Shown: piece by piece, positions 9,134 to 19,100 of the stretch
How the letters are laid out: every line of letters starts with the position of its first letter
How positions within the stretch are numbered: position 1 is the stretch's first letter
Virus record (IMG/VR): IMGVR_UViG_3300025668_000019
Coordinates: 1 to 42,529 of that record
DNA from: a virus
DNA: 42,529 nt
Reading direction: 5' to 3' (one strand)
Program-made: the position numbers and the translations under genes
The notes under the pieces: generated by a model
Database searches by the model: none
Seen by the model: only the letters and a program-made list of their open reading frames with translations
Told to the model about the DNA's origin: nothing

Positions 9134-10665
9134 TAGAATTCGATGACGATTTTAATATCTTCTACCTGGTCGTTTGCACGACTAATTGATCTTCTATTAT
9201 CTATATAAACAACATTACCACTGTTGGATTCAATCTCGGGTTTTGCATAACCGTTATTGAATCTCATACCCAAATCATATTCAGTGTTGTTAATAGTCCT
9301 AGAAGCGGTATTTGGAATTGCTGGAAAATTCACATCTGGTTGTCCAGCAGCACCAGATGTTGCTCCACTGATAACATTGGATCCATCAAACTCGTTCTGA
9401 GTACCAGTAACTTCTGGGAAAATACCATCAATAGCATTCTGATAATACTTCAGAAGTTTAGTGGTGGGATTCCAAGAAATTACACGACCACGAGCAGTGA
9501 CGGTTTGACCACCTACTGTACGAGATTGAGTGATAATTTCATCAGGAACATAATTACCTTGGAACGTAGGAGAGAATATCACTGCCTTTGCAGCAGAAAC
9601 AGTCAAATCAGAAATTAATTCTGCCGTACCAAATTTTAATGGATTAGTAATCAAACCAATACGACGGTAATCATTATCAATTGGGAAGTCTCCAGCACCT
9701 TCATCATATGAAAGTTTGGCATTGATCATGACACGGAATGCGCCAATCTCAACAACTGCAACGGCACCATGACCACCTGGAGGAGGAATGATGACATCAA
9801 CTTGACCACCCGCACCAGTACCGATACCAGTGATGGAATCAATACTAATTTTACCGAAGGTATAACTAGTACCACCAGATGTAACAGTGGCAGAAATAAT
9901 TTTACCACCATCTACAACGATAGAAACACGACCACCCACACCATCGCCATTAATAGCAACATTATCGTATGTGCCATTATTATATCCAGATCCTGAAGCA
10001 TTAATAACTACAGTATCAATTTCACCAGCGACTGCGTTTGTCTTCACCGCATCATTGGTGAAAACTGGCATATACTCGTTAGAGAAGAATTTAAGAACCG
10101 ATGCTACGGGAATAGTGTACATATACTTCCAACGATATCCATCACCAGTAGTAATGATAGATGTGGAAGTTCCTGTAGGTTCTACAGTAGAGGGTTTTCC
10201 GTTAGGATCTGAAGGTGACGTGCCATTGTAAATACACTTATATACTTGATATTGTGAATTTACAACATAGAAGTCTGAGTCATATAGTTTTGTAGCACCA
10301 GACGCAGCAGTTTTACTTGGAGAATAATCATGACGATACATGTCATAAGTAAAACCCAATCCACCTGTAGTTTGTTCAGGTGAAACCCAATCAATGCGAC
10401 GAACAACTTGAACCGTATCCGCAGCAAGAACTCTTTTTAAAGAGATCATATCATCATATGATGCTGCAAATTCACTAAAAGAATCTACTGCTTGCGGGGG
10501 CGAGTTTTCGTTGTCCCAACTTTGAGGTCTTCCGATAAACAGATACAGTCGATCCCGATTAGCACCTGCCAGCGAATCGCTTTGAGTTGCGTCAGGACCT
10601 TCCAGTGCCTTAATGAATTTTTTCGCAGAAAAAATCCTAAATTGATCAGTTAATAGAGCTGCCAT
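9133..10665 (-). CDS. 8: Baseplate wedge protein gp8
   Basis: This 510-aa protein matches T4 gp8 (about 334 aa, from memory) in several places. These are an early IGRPQSWDNENSPPQ resembling T4 'FGRSEPWS', VVRRIDW resembling 'IPRRDW', a GDGYRWKYMYTIP segment resembling 'GDGYVWEYLFEIP', RRIGLITNPL resembling 'RQISIITNPL', and the end VVYIDNRRSI...DIKIVIEF resembling 'MIYMENRPPI...INILFTF'. In T4, gp8 dimers join the wedge with gp6, gp7, gp10 and gp53. The extra length comes from inserts. Residues about 215-305 carry two GSGY-type beta modules (ASGSGYNNG and SGGTSYTFG), and residues about 375-440 carry a TSGA module (VISGATSGAAGQ). A late promoter lies 28 bases upstream; the stop overlaps the next start by one base. 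Confidence 0.9.
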   Translation of the reverse strand: MAALLTDQFRIFSAKKFIKALEGPDATQSDSLAGANRDRLYLFIGRPQSWDNENSPPQAVDSFSEFAASYDDMISLKRVLAADTVQVVRRIDWVSPEQTTGGLGFTYDMYRHDYSPSKTAASGATKLYDSDFYVVNSQYQVYKCIYNGTSPSDPNGKPSTVEPTGTSTSIITTGDGYRWKYMYTIPVASVLKFFSNEYMPVFTNDAVKTNAVAGEIDTVVINASGSGYNNGTYDNVAINGDGVGGRVSIVVDGGKIISATVTSGGTSYTFGKISIDSITGIGTGAGGQVDVIIPPPGGHGAVAVVEIGAFRVMINAKLSYDEGAGDFPIDNDYRRIGLITNPLKFGTAELISDLTVSAAKAVIFSPTFQGNYVPDEIITQSRTVGGQTVTARGRVISWNPTTKLLKYYQNAIDGIFPEVTGTQNEFDGSNVISGATSGAAGQPDVNFPAIPNTASRTINNTEYDLGMRFNNGYAKPEIESNSGNVVYIDNRRSISRANDQVEDIKIVIEF

Positions 10666-10692
10666 ATCCTACGGGATTATTGTCCTCTTGTT

Positions 10693-10700
10693 TATTTATG
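10693..10700 (-). promoter_or_regulatory. T4-type late promoter, CATAAATA
   Basis: The minus-strand sequence CATAAATA lies 28 bases before the gp8 start, in the only gap (39 bases) between the 1381-aa gene and gp8. By T4 spacing the transcript would start near 10687. It would drive gp8, the DUF4815 gene and two small genes down to the terminator at 1287-1310. Confidence 0.7.
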
Positions 10701-10704
10701 TGTA

Positions 10705-13700
10705 TTACGAACGAACGATAGTTGAGTATTCAATTCTCTTTATTCTATATGATGCGCCAGCGTTTCCATTAACCTTTTCTCCGCCAATAATTGCGTATGC
10801 AACTGCACCCGATCCAGTACTATCTCCACCAGCATTGGTAAATGTGACTGTCGGATGAGTGTTGTAAGTTCCATCGACAGTTTGCTCAATTCCATAACCA
10901 CCATTAGTTATAGTTAAAGACTCAACCTGGTCACCAGCACTTGTCATATTAACAGTTGCTGTTGCGGCAATGTCTCCAATATTTTCAATTGCCACTGTTG
11001 GTGTTCCTGTATAGTTTGTACCCGCATCCTGAACAAAGAAATCAACGATAGTTCCCTTTTCAGAGAACTCATACAAGTACCCGCTAATACCAACATTGAT
11101 ATTACCAGTATTAAATCTGACAATATCTTTGACTTGTAACAAACCAGTTACAGAGTTCCAAGAAACAACCGTCCCCTGTACCCCAGAAATATCACCAGTT
11201 ACAACTTCATTCACACTATAGTTTTGACCATTACCACTTTCTAAGTATATATTGGCGATAGAAATATGCTCTACACCTTCACTCAATCCACCAGCAGAAG
11301 AAACTGTGGCGTACTTGAATGGGATAGAAGCATCTTTAACATTGTCACCAACTTGGAATAATGTAGTATTTTGACCACCTTGAGTTTCCTCAATGCCATA
11401 AAGAGAGTTGTAAATACCACCATCAAGATTGATTTGACTTTCATAATCAGTTCCTGTATTTACAAGATCTGGGATACCATCGCCAGCACCATCTTGTTCA
11501 TCATCATCTTGGAATGCTCTATCTACTAAAGTGGAGATAGGATTTGTCAGTAATGAAATGGTGCTTCCCGTAACAGTTTCGATAACATGAGGTTGGAATG
11601 CACTAGTAGTACTATTTGAAACTCCAGCATCAAATTGAACAATAGCATCTTCAGTAGAAGGAATGCCACCGTCAATAAATGCTAATTCATCAACCTCAAA
11701 TGTAACGAGAAGTTCTCTCGTATTTGGATTCCAGTCATAAACTTTTGCAATCTTATTGTTAGCATTTTCAATTCTACGAATTACTCTGTCGCCAACATTA
11801 AAATCATAAGTTGATACCCCTTGCGAATCATTTTGAGTATCATCAAGAATTACACGTTGATCATAATTGAAATTAACACCTCTAGATAGACCAGAGAATT
11901 TACTTCTAGATTTAGATGTATATGAAACAGTTTCATTATTGACAATAAATGATCCTGATCCAGGATATGCATCTGTGGAACTTACATAAATTTCCGAATC
12001 TGATGCAGTAACATCTGCTATAAGACCAGTGAGATAAATTTGGTATGAATTAAATGCTTGGCGAGCACGAGATTTTCTCTTTAAATTAACTAATTTTGTG
12101 AAGATGATATTGGGTTGGGATGTATAACCCTTCCCAGATTCAGTAACAGTAATCCCTGTAATTTGACCTTGATTAATATCTGCTACTGCTTTAGCACCAA
12201 GACCACCGCCACCAGTAATAAGAATATATGGAGGTTCTTGATAAAACTCTCCAGGATTGACAATATTAATACTAGCAATTTTACCAGCAACATCAATCTC
12301 TGCAGCACCTTGGGCACCTTGTCCGCCACCACCACCTTCAAAAATTAGTGTGGGAGGAGTCGCATAATCTCTACCATTATTAAGAAGGGAAAGACCAGTA
12401 ATTGTCTGAACAATAGCACTTCCTGTGGCACCAGTTCCTTCTCCACCAAGAATTTTTGCTTTTGCAGATCCAAAAAATCCATCCCCCTGTCTGGTCATCT
12501 TCACATAAGAAACCTGACCATTCTCATCTAGAACAACCTTGCCCTCTGCACCAGTTGGAAACTGAGATACAAGATCAGGAACAACATCATTCTCAAATAA
12601 AGGAGCACTGTAAAACTTAGGACCAATAGCATAAGGATAGACAGGATCTCCATTAGAATCCTCTGTCATGAAATATCCATATGTACCATTTGGGTATTCT
12701 GGAGTTACTGCAAACTTTCCATTAAATTCATCCAGAGTTCCAACTGAAGAATCATAAATGAAATCTTGTACAAGATCGCCTAAAATATATCCATCTTGAA
12801 CACTTCTAACACCTCTATTGGAAAGTGCGTATGAGAAAGAATACAAAATTCTTGGTGCATCTGCACGAAGTTCTATTCTTAATTCTCGTGTTGTTGCCGA
12901 AGCAAATTGAGATAGGTACTGACTATAAGTAACGCTACTACCATCAATTACATAGGTTACACCGAGACCATAAACATAACTGACATCTCCAATATTAGAA
13001 TTATCTCCTGTAGAATGCCAAGAATCTTCAGTTTCTGAGATAAGGAATGTGTCGGAATCTACACTAGCGTCATCACAATTAAAGATGTAAGTCTTACCTC
13101 GTTTTAAATTTAAGAAAGATGGACGAGATCCATCAAATAGATATTCATTATTTGATACTGTTACTGCATATGTAACAGTACTTGCTGTAATTACTTCTGG
13201 TCTGGCACCTGCTAATTCGGTAGTAGTTTTTAAACGATAAGAACTTGTCATTCTTACTGCAGAACCACCACTGTTATATCCATAAGGTCCATAGATTGGA
13301 TATCCATCAAAAGACATACCAATAACTTTGGAATGTCCATCTACATGTCTGGAATAATCAATAGTGGATGCATCATTTGCATCCGACTGATAATAATCCT
13401 GAACATAATAATTATTTTGAAGAGCAGTTGTATCACTAGTTGAATCTAGGGTTATATAACCTTCATCACCAGCATACCCTGACATATAACGGTGATATGC
13501 ACAATGATAGTAGATTCTATTTGTCTCACTACCATTCATAATGAATAGTGGTTGGAACTCGTTCTCGTAATCTGCAGAAGGTTCAGCATCTGCACCTGTA
13601 CTGTTATAGTACAAAGTTCCCAAATTCAGAGGACCATCTTGGGTCGTACTAAATCTGATAGGATGTCCTATTCCTTCTTGATTAGAAGAATCGACTTGAT

Positions 13701-14850
13701 TGAATGTAATTAAATCATTTGCTCTGACAGTAATATTTTCTGGAGCAAAATAATATTGACCAGGAACAAACGGACCAAAACGAAGTGCATCTTGACCGAA
13801 ATCAATATAATATACATTTAAACTAATCGGTTCGGCAGAAATAGCAAATGTAAATCCGTTAGATCCCAAACATAAATCCGTGATACTAAAAGTTGCAGTA
13901 GGGACTACATCTCTTAAGTATATCCTAATGACATCGCCGTTACCATCTCTGACAACTTTTGAGATTTCACCTCGGGCATTTCCACCAACTTCATCTACAA
14001 TCCTACCAACTTCAATAGAACCTAAAGTTTCATCAACATTAGTAACAGAAAGAAGTATATTTCCATATTCAACTTTTACATTCCAAGTATATTGCCTAAT
14101 CTTACCCCATTCAAATACACCATTCGGTAGTTTAAACTCTTCAATCGACTTACTAGATTGATAGTATTTGATATTATTTTCTACTACGGCATCATAGACA
14201 TCGTTATTCTTAATATACGAATACTTTACACTATCGATAGAAAATCCTACAGGTGCCCCAGCATCTTGTCCCCACTCAGGGGTGTGTAAAAGACCACCAT
14301 TTGATAAAATACCTACAACCTTATCATTTTGCTCTTCTCTAGCGGCAGGATTTGGGACATCCTTACCACCACGATAAATGAAAGTTTGATCAAACGTTCT
14401 ATCTACAAGAGGACCACCACCAGGAGCAGATTCTGATTGAGTCCAAGTTGGTTTAGGATGATTATCTGACTGGATTCTCAACCGATCATTAACACCATCA
14501 AAAATGCCTGAAGTTAAAGAATTAGGATGTCTCTGCCAAATTCTGTTAATATCAAAAGAATTAATTACATTTGGAGTTTCCTGTTCGGGAATAATTTGTA
14601 ATCTTAGTGGATCATAACCTCTTCCTTTTTCCAGAACACGAACGTGTGTGATTCTTCCTGCATCGGCATCAATTATAGGATATAGTAATGCGTCTTCATC
14701 TGGAGTCCCACACCCATCAACAGTCAATCTAGGAGGGTCTGATGGATCATATCCAGATCCGCCCTTAATTACTTTTACAGCACGAACACCAAAAATTTCA
14801 TCGAAGATTGGTTCGATGACAGCGCCAGATCCAGGAACAGTTCTTGCCAT
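10705..14850 (-). CDS. Modular virion protein with cupredoxin-like and split YHYH domains (1381 aa)
   Basis: Domains in order: GSGY beta modules near residue 20 (IKGGSGYDPSDPP) and 80. A cupredoxin-like domain spans about 340-465 with HPIRF near 399 and IYYHCAYHRYMSGY near 450, giving His, then Cys-x2-His-x2-Met. A YHYH domain starts near 500 (IGMSFDGYPIYGPYGY) and resumes near 706 (LDEFNGKFAVTPEYPNGTY). Between them an insert of about 125 residues (NEYLFDGSRPSFLNL, GKTYIFNCDD) looks like another beta domain. Three GSGY modules lie at 787-924, an 'IVNNETVSY...LSRGVN' module near 954-990, and further beta modules at the C-terminus. It follows the 408-aa gene by 3 bases. Likely a late virion protein at the baseplate or tail periphery; a specific role is not known. 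Confidence 0.85.
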   Translation of the reverse strand: MARTVPGSGAVIEPIFDEIFGVRAVKVIKGGSGYDPSDPPRLTVDGCGTPDEDALLYPIIDADAGRITHVRVLEKGRGYDPLRLQIIPEQETPNVINSFDINRIWQRHPNSLTSGIFDGVNDRLRIQSDNHPKPTWTQSESAPGGGPLVDRTFDQTFIYRGGKDVPNPAAREEQNDKVVGILSNGGLLHTPEWGQDAGAPVGFSIDSVKYSYIKNNDVYDAVVENNIKYYQSSKSIEEFKLPNGVFEWGKIRQYTWNVKVEYGNILLSVTNVDETLGSIEVGRIVDEVGGNARGEISKVVRDGNGDVIRIYLRDVVPTATFSITDLCLGSNGFTFAISAEPISLNVYYIDFGQDALRFGPFVPGQYYFAPENITVRANDLITFNQVDSSNQEGIGHPIRFSTTQDGPLNLGTLYYNSTGADAEPSADYENEFQPLFIMNGSETNRIYYHCAYHRYMSGYAGDEGYITLDSTSDTTALQNNYYVQDYYQSDANDASTIDYSRHVDGHSKVIGMSFDGYPIYGPYGYNSGGSAVRMTSSYRLKTTTELAGARPEVITASTVTYAVTVSNNEYLFDGSRPSFLNLKRGKTYIFNCDDASVDSDTFLISETEDSWHSTGDNSNIGDVSYVYGLGVTYVIDGSSVTYSQYLSQFASATTRELRIELRADAPRILYSFSYALSNRGVRSVQDGYILGDLVQDFIYDSSVGTLDEFNGKFAVTPEYPNGTYGYFMTEDSNGDPVYPYAIGPKFYSAPLFENDVVPDLVSQFPTGAEGKVVLDENGQVSYVKMTRQGDGFFGSAKAKILGGEGTGATGSAIVQTITGLSLLNNGRDYATPPTLIFEGGGGGQGAQGAAEIDVAGKIASINIVNPGEFYQEPPYILITGGGGLGAKAVADINQGQITGITVTESGKGYTSQPNIIFTKLVNLKRKSRARQAFNSYQIYLTGLIADVTASDSEIYVSSTDAYPGSGSFIVNNETVSYTSKSRSKFSGLSRGVNFNYDQRVILDDTQNDSQGVSTYDFNVGDRVIRRIENANNKIAKVYDWNPNTRELLVTFEVDELAFIDGGIPSTEDAIVQFDAGVSNSTTSAFQPHVIETVTGSTISLLTNPISTLVDRAFQDDDEQDGAGDGIPDLVNTGTDYESQINLDGGIYNSLYGIEETQGGQNTTLFQVGDNVKDASIPFKYATVSSAGGLSEGVEHISIANIYLESGNGQNYSVNEVVTGDISGVQGTVVSWNSVTGLLQVKDIVRFNTGNINVGISGYLYEFSEKGTIVDFFVQDAGTNYTGTPTVAIENIGDIAATATVNMTSAGDQVESLTITNGGYGIEQTVDGTYNTHPTVTFTNAGGDSTGSGAVAYAIIGGEKVNGNAGASYRIKRIEYSTIVRS

Positions 14851-14853
14851 TTA

Positions 14854-16080
14854 TCAATTTACAACGTTAATAGTTCCATTCATGAGAGCATGAATAGTGC
14901 ATTGATAATAAAGTGTTGCAGGGGCGTCCATAGGAACAGTCCAATAGAGAACACTAGTTCCACTACCAGATTGACCAGTTGTGTATGGAGTACCCGATAA
15001 TCCTTGTGTGCTTTGAATTCTAAATGGGTGTGCTCCACCTTGAACCGAATTGTCAAATGCGTAAGTGAAACCCCTATGCACATAGATTGTGGGATCATTC
15101 ACCGTGACTGGAAATCCAGGACCAGCGAATGTATAATCACTAGTTCCGCTAGAATTAAGTTCCCACCAAGTAATAGGACTATCAACTACAATCCAATCAG
15201 TCCCATTATAAAATAATGAATTTCCTTGAGTGATACCAGTTAAGTCAGTATCACTTAACCCCGCAAGAGTTGTGATTCCTGTACCTGTATAGTTAATAGT
15301 AACAACATCACCTGTGATAGAGGTGGTAATGTCAGTTCCGCCCGTGATCGTCAGAGTATCATTTGAAGCATTAGCAGTTGTGGATCCAGTATCAGCAGCA
15401 ACACTCTCGAATAAGTTTTGAGTAGTTCCACCACCATCTCCACCATCATCTGCAGGTGCCCAATTAGTACCGTTCCATTTCAGAATTTGGTTTGCTGTAG
15501 GTGCTACAGTCGTAGTATCTACATCAGAAAGGAGATCGATACTAGAATACTCAGTCACAACTTTCGCTGTAACATCTCCTGCACCACCTGCAGTGATGTT
15601 CATATTGACATATGGATTATCATCACCATCAACGGTGAAAAAGTATCCAGGGTATGTTCCTGATGCAGGAGCATTATTTAAAGCGGTATATTCATTCTTA
15701 TATTGAATTGTTGTAGGAAAATCTACAACACCTGTCGAACCGTTAAATGTATTGGTGATACTTCCGTTACTAATAGAAACATTACCAGTTCCATTAGGAG
15801 CAATAGCAATATTTCCGTTTGAAGCGGAAACGATTGAAAAACCATTAACGTCTAAACTAGCAGTTAGATTGGTATAGTCAGAGGGTAAAAAGGTCGATCC
15901 ATTGTATCGTAAAACTTGCCCAGAAGCAGGGTTTGTTGTAACGATTGATAGATCACTCCCATTACCCAATGCTGTATATAACTCGTTAAAGTTATCATTG
16001 ATCTTGTCTCCACCGACCCTTAAGGTATCACCAGTGTTGTCATTGGCGGCGGATCCAAGACCGAGTGTTTGTTTTGCCAT
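14854..16080 (-). CDS. Fibre-like virion protein with C-terminal plastocyanin-like cupredoxin domain (408 aa)
   Basis: The N-terminus (GSAANDNTGDTLRVGG, then KINDNFNELYTALG) is a common start of cyanophage fibre or structural proteins. The middle is Ser/Thr/Gly-rich with a repeat of the form 'Q-L-(Y/W)NG-(W/F)-P' (GQVLRYNGSTFLP, NQILKWNGTNWAP, GNSLFYNGTDWIV). Residues about 310-408 look like a cupredoxin: PTIYVHRGFTYAFDN, then AHPFRIQ, then LYYQCTIHALMNGTINV. The His and Cys-x2-His-x2-Met pattern has all four type-1 copper ligands of bacterial plastocyanin-like proteins. It has no signal peptide, so metal loading in the host cytoplasm or in seawater is open. The late promoter TATAAATA lies just upstream, giving a leader of only about 14 bases. 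Virion location is inferred from context. Confidence 0.85.
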   Translation of the reverse strand: MAKQTLGLGSAANDNTGDTLRVGGDKINDNFNELYTALGNGSDLSIVTTNPASGQVLRYNGSTFLPSDYTNLTASLDVNGFSIVSASNGNIAIAPNGTGNVSISNGSITNTFNGSTGVVDFPTTIQYKNEYTALNNAPASGTYPGYFFTVDGDDNPYVNMNITAGGAGDVTAKVVTEYSSIDLLSDVDTTTVAPTANQILKWNGTNWAPADDGGDGGGTTQNLFESVAADTGSTTANASNDTLTITGGTDITTSITGDVVTINYTGTGITTLAGLSDTDLTGITQGNSLFYNGTDWIVVDSPITWWELNSSGTSDYTFAGPGFPVTVNDPTIYVHRGFTYAFDNSVQGGAHPFRIQSTQGLSGTPYTTGQSGSGTSVLYWTVPMDAPATLYYQCTIHALMNGTINVVN

Positions 16081-16100
16081 TACTCGTAGGGATTTTTAGT

Positions 16101-16108
16101 TATTTATA
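16101..16108 (-). promoter_or_regulatory. T4-type late promoter, exact TATAAATA
   Basis: This is an exact match to the T4 late consensus on the minus strand. It overlaps the stop codon of the 6064-aa gene (16104-16106). By T4 spacing the transcript would start near 16095, about 14 bases before the ATG of the 408-aa gene. It lets the 408-aa and 1381-aa genes be transcribed without relying on read-through of the 18-kb gene. Confidence 0.8.
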
Positions 16109-19100
16109 GTATCTCTGGGTTAATTATTTCTTCCCCGTATTGAGAAAGATCTGGTGCAGTCCAATCATCAGGAACGCTAGTCTCAACATCAACAATAGGA
16201 TCTTGATATCCAGACCCAGTAGTACTGAGTTCAACACCAGCAACACCAACTAATGCTCGAATATTAGCATCGAAACCAGAGATAGAATCGAGTCTTACAG
16301 TAGGTCTGGATGTGTATCCAGAACCACCAGCGGTGATTTGAACATTCTTAATATAACCAGCGGTGATGTTTGCACTTGCCCGAGCATCTTGACCAAAAAC
16401 AGATCCGAGATAATCGAATGTGATTAGAGAATTTGAAGACTCAATTAGAGCAACCTCTCTATCCGAAGTCTCACCCTGAATGTCAATGAAATCACCAGGT
16501 TCTACTGGTGGTACAACTTCTGCAGCATCAACGTCAGCTTCAGAACCGACGTATGAGAATGCCACAAACGTGGAACCGAAGCGAGGAATTTCTGAGAAGA
16601 TAATCCTAGAACCAACAATCTCAAAACCAACACCAGGTTCTTGCAGAACACCATTGAGAGAAACAATGATATTATTTTCAGGTCGGATGACACTGGATTG
16701 AACACCGTCCGTTAATGTCAGTGAGTAGAATACATCATTACGCTTCAGGTTGAAAGATTGACGTAAAGAGTCAAACTCGAACGAAATATCATCAAGTTGT
16801 CTTAACTTACCGATATAGAATCCAGTGAATGATGCACCCAAATCGGGTGATTCTGTGAATTGAATTTGATCGGAGAATGCGGTAAATGCATTTGTAGCAC
16901 CAGGAGGTTGCAAGACGCCATTGATGAAGATAAGTAGGTGACCAGCGGGATCGGGAAGATACTGCGTACCATTACCAGTAGTAAGTTTAAAGTTGGTTTG
17001 AGTGCCATCAAATCCTCTAAACGCTCTCTTAACCCTTGCCTTGAGTTCTTCTTTAGCAACAACTACGGCTCTATATCCATCAATACTCTTAACAGAATCT
17101 TTAGAATTAAAGATTCCACGAATATCACTTAGATATAATCTCTTATAGAGTCCGACTAGGCGTATATCCTGTACGAGAGCAGCTGCAGCGCCAGGGGTTA
17201 TGACTTTAGTGCTGATAGATGCATAACCAACAGGGAAGTTAGCAGATAACCCATAATCACCAACTAGATCACCGTTATTGAATGTACCAACAACTTGACT
17301 TATGTAAATGTAGTTATTATCTAAATCAACCTCACTAACAATACCATAGACACTGCTGTCTTGATTACCGTTAGTGACCTTATACAATCTGTTGCCGACT
17401 GTAAATACATTCAATCCACTAACAACACTAACTCCAAGACGAATGTAACCTTCAGACGCAATCCTCTGTCCAACCTGAACATCGAGACCAGCATATTGTG
17501 AAACATCCAGATACTGTCTGGAAGATTCTGGATAAACAACAGAAGTCTCTTCAAATGTTCCAATGAGAGTTTCAGTATCAACTGTCAGAGTACCACCAGT
17601 GTTTGATAGTGTAGCAGCTTGAACTTTATTGAATACTGTTGGTTGTGCAGTTTCACCACTAGTATATCCTTTGAATGGAACATCTTCTTCAAACGAACCT
17701 TTCAGATCGATGATATGAAGTCTGTCTTCAATAGCACTGATTTGTGCAGTTGTGGAGTTTGTTGCACCCACGAGAGTGTCCGTGACTGCCCATGGACCAG
17801 CAGTGACTCTAACATCCAGATACTTGAAGTTTTCATCTTCGTAGAATCCATAAACCACACCAGTAACACTAGGAGCACCTTGCTTAGCAACAACCTCATT
17901 CATAGTGAATGGACCATCGGTAATATCACCATCGATACGGAATCTCTTATAGACCTGAACTACTTTACCTTCATTGACACTGATCTTTTCAAGTTCTGCA
18001 TAATTACCACTTAGGAGTCCGTAGATATAATCAGAATTATTCAATCCACCATCAATACCGACAGGAACATCTCTTGTTCCAAATGTCTTGGAAGGAACAC
18101 TAATACCATTAACTTGGATTAGGTTTGTGTAGTAAGAATCAGTAGTTAATTGCTGTCTGATAGTATTCAGACCATAACGAATGAACATCTGGATTGTGGA
18201 TTTTGTGTAGTCAGATGCTTTGGTTGAATCATAGAAACTATAGAATCCTGCATTAGTAGATGGAGATACCAGAGTATTATCAAGGGAATTGCCCATTAAT
18301 AATTCTAGTAAATCGATTGCATAATTCTTGATGTTGTATTCAGTATCGGCGTAGAAGATTTCACCACTGACTGCAGTGTATGGATCAAGAGCACCTTTAT
18401 TGAGTTTTGCACCCCAGAAATATGCACCTGTAGTTCCATCACCAGTCCAACTTGTTGTGCCAGTGGCAGAATTGACAGTAACTGATCCTCTGAGTGTAGA
18501 GAAACCAAATCCGAAGGTTGTTGTGATGTATGCTCTGTACCATCCGTCGCCATAAGGAACAGCACCAAATGCCCCACCTGTCATACCACCCTGAGGGATA
18601 AACAGAGATCCTGTGGTTCCAGCATTGAGATTGAGATCGAAGAAGATGTTCTGCTCAGAAGCAAGTCCAGGATCAAGAGTTATCTTATATCTGAGAGAAC
18701 TGGATCCAGCAGACTTAAAGAATATTGAGAATGTATATGTCTGACTAGCATCAATTCCGACAGCACCCGTGTCAAAGGTTTCATTAGAAGTGTCAAACTT
18801 AACTGTGCCTGAGTCAAACGTTTCAAATGCAGTCAGACTGTAATCTCTGAACGTATCATGAACGCCACCATTACTGTTTTGAGCGAAGAATTTCTCTGCA
18901 GTAACTGTGCCATCAGGAGCAGCAATACTATTATCTGCAATCAGAAGAGAATCAACACCACCATTAGAATTTGCCTGCCAATTGACTGCAAATGCCTCAG
19001 GATTAGTGAAGAAGTTAGTACCAGAAACTTGCCCAGTAACATTAGATGTAATATTCTGTGCTCTAGAAAGAATCTTAACGTTTGTAGGAGTGTCATACCA

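Noticed and set aside
17619-18014. 131-aa plus-strand open frame
   Set aside because: It is antisense to the C-terminal region of the 6064-aa gene and its translation (Ser/Thr/Cys/Ile-rich) has the look of a shadow frame.
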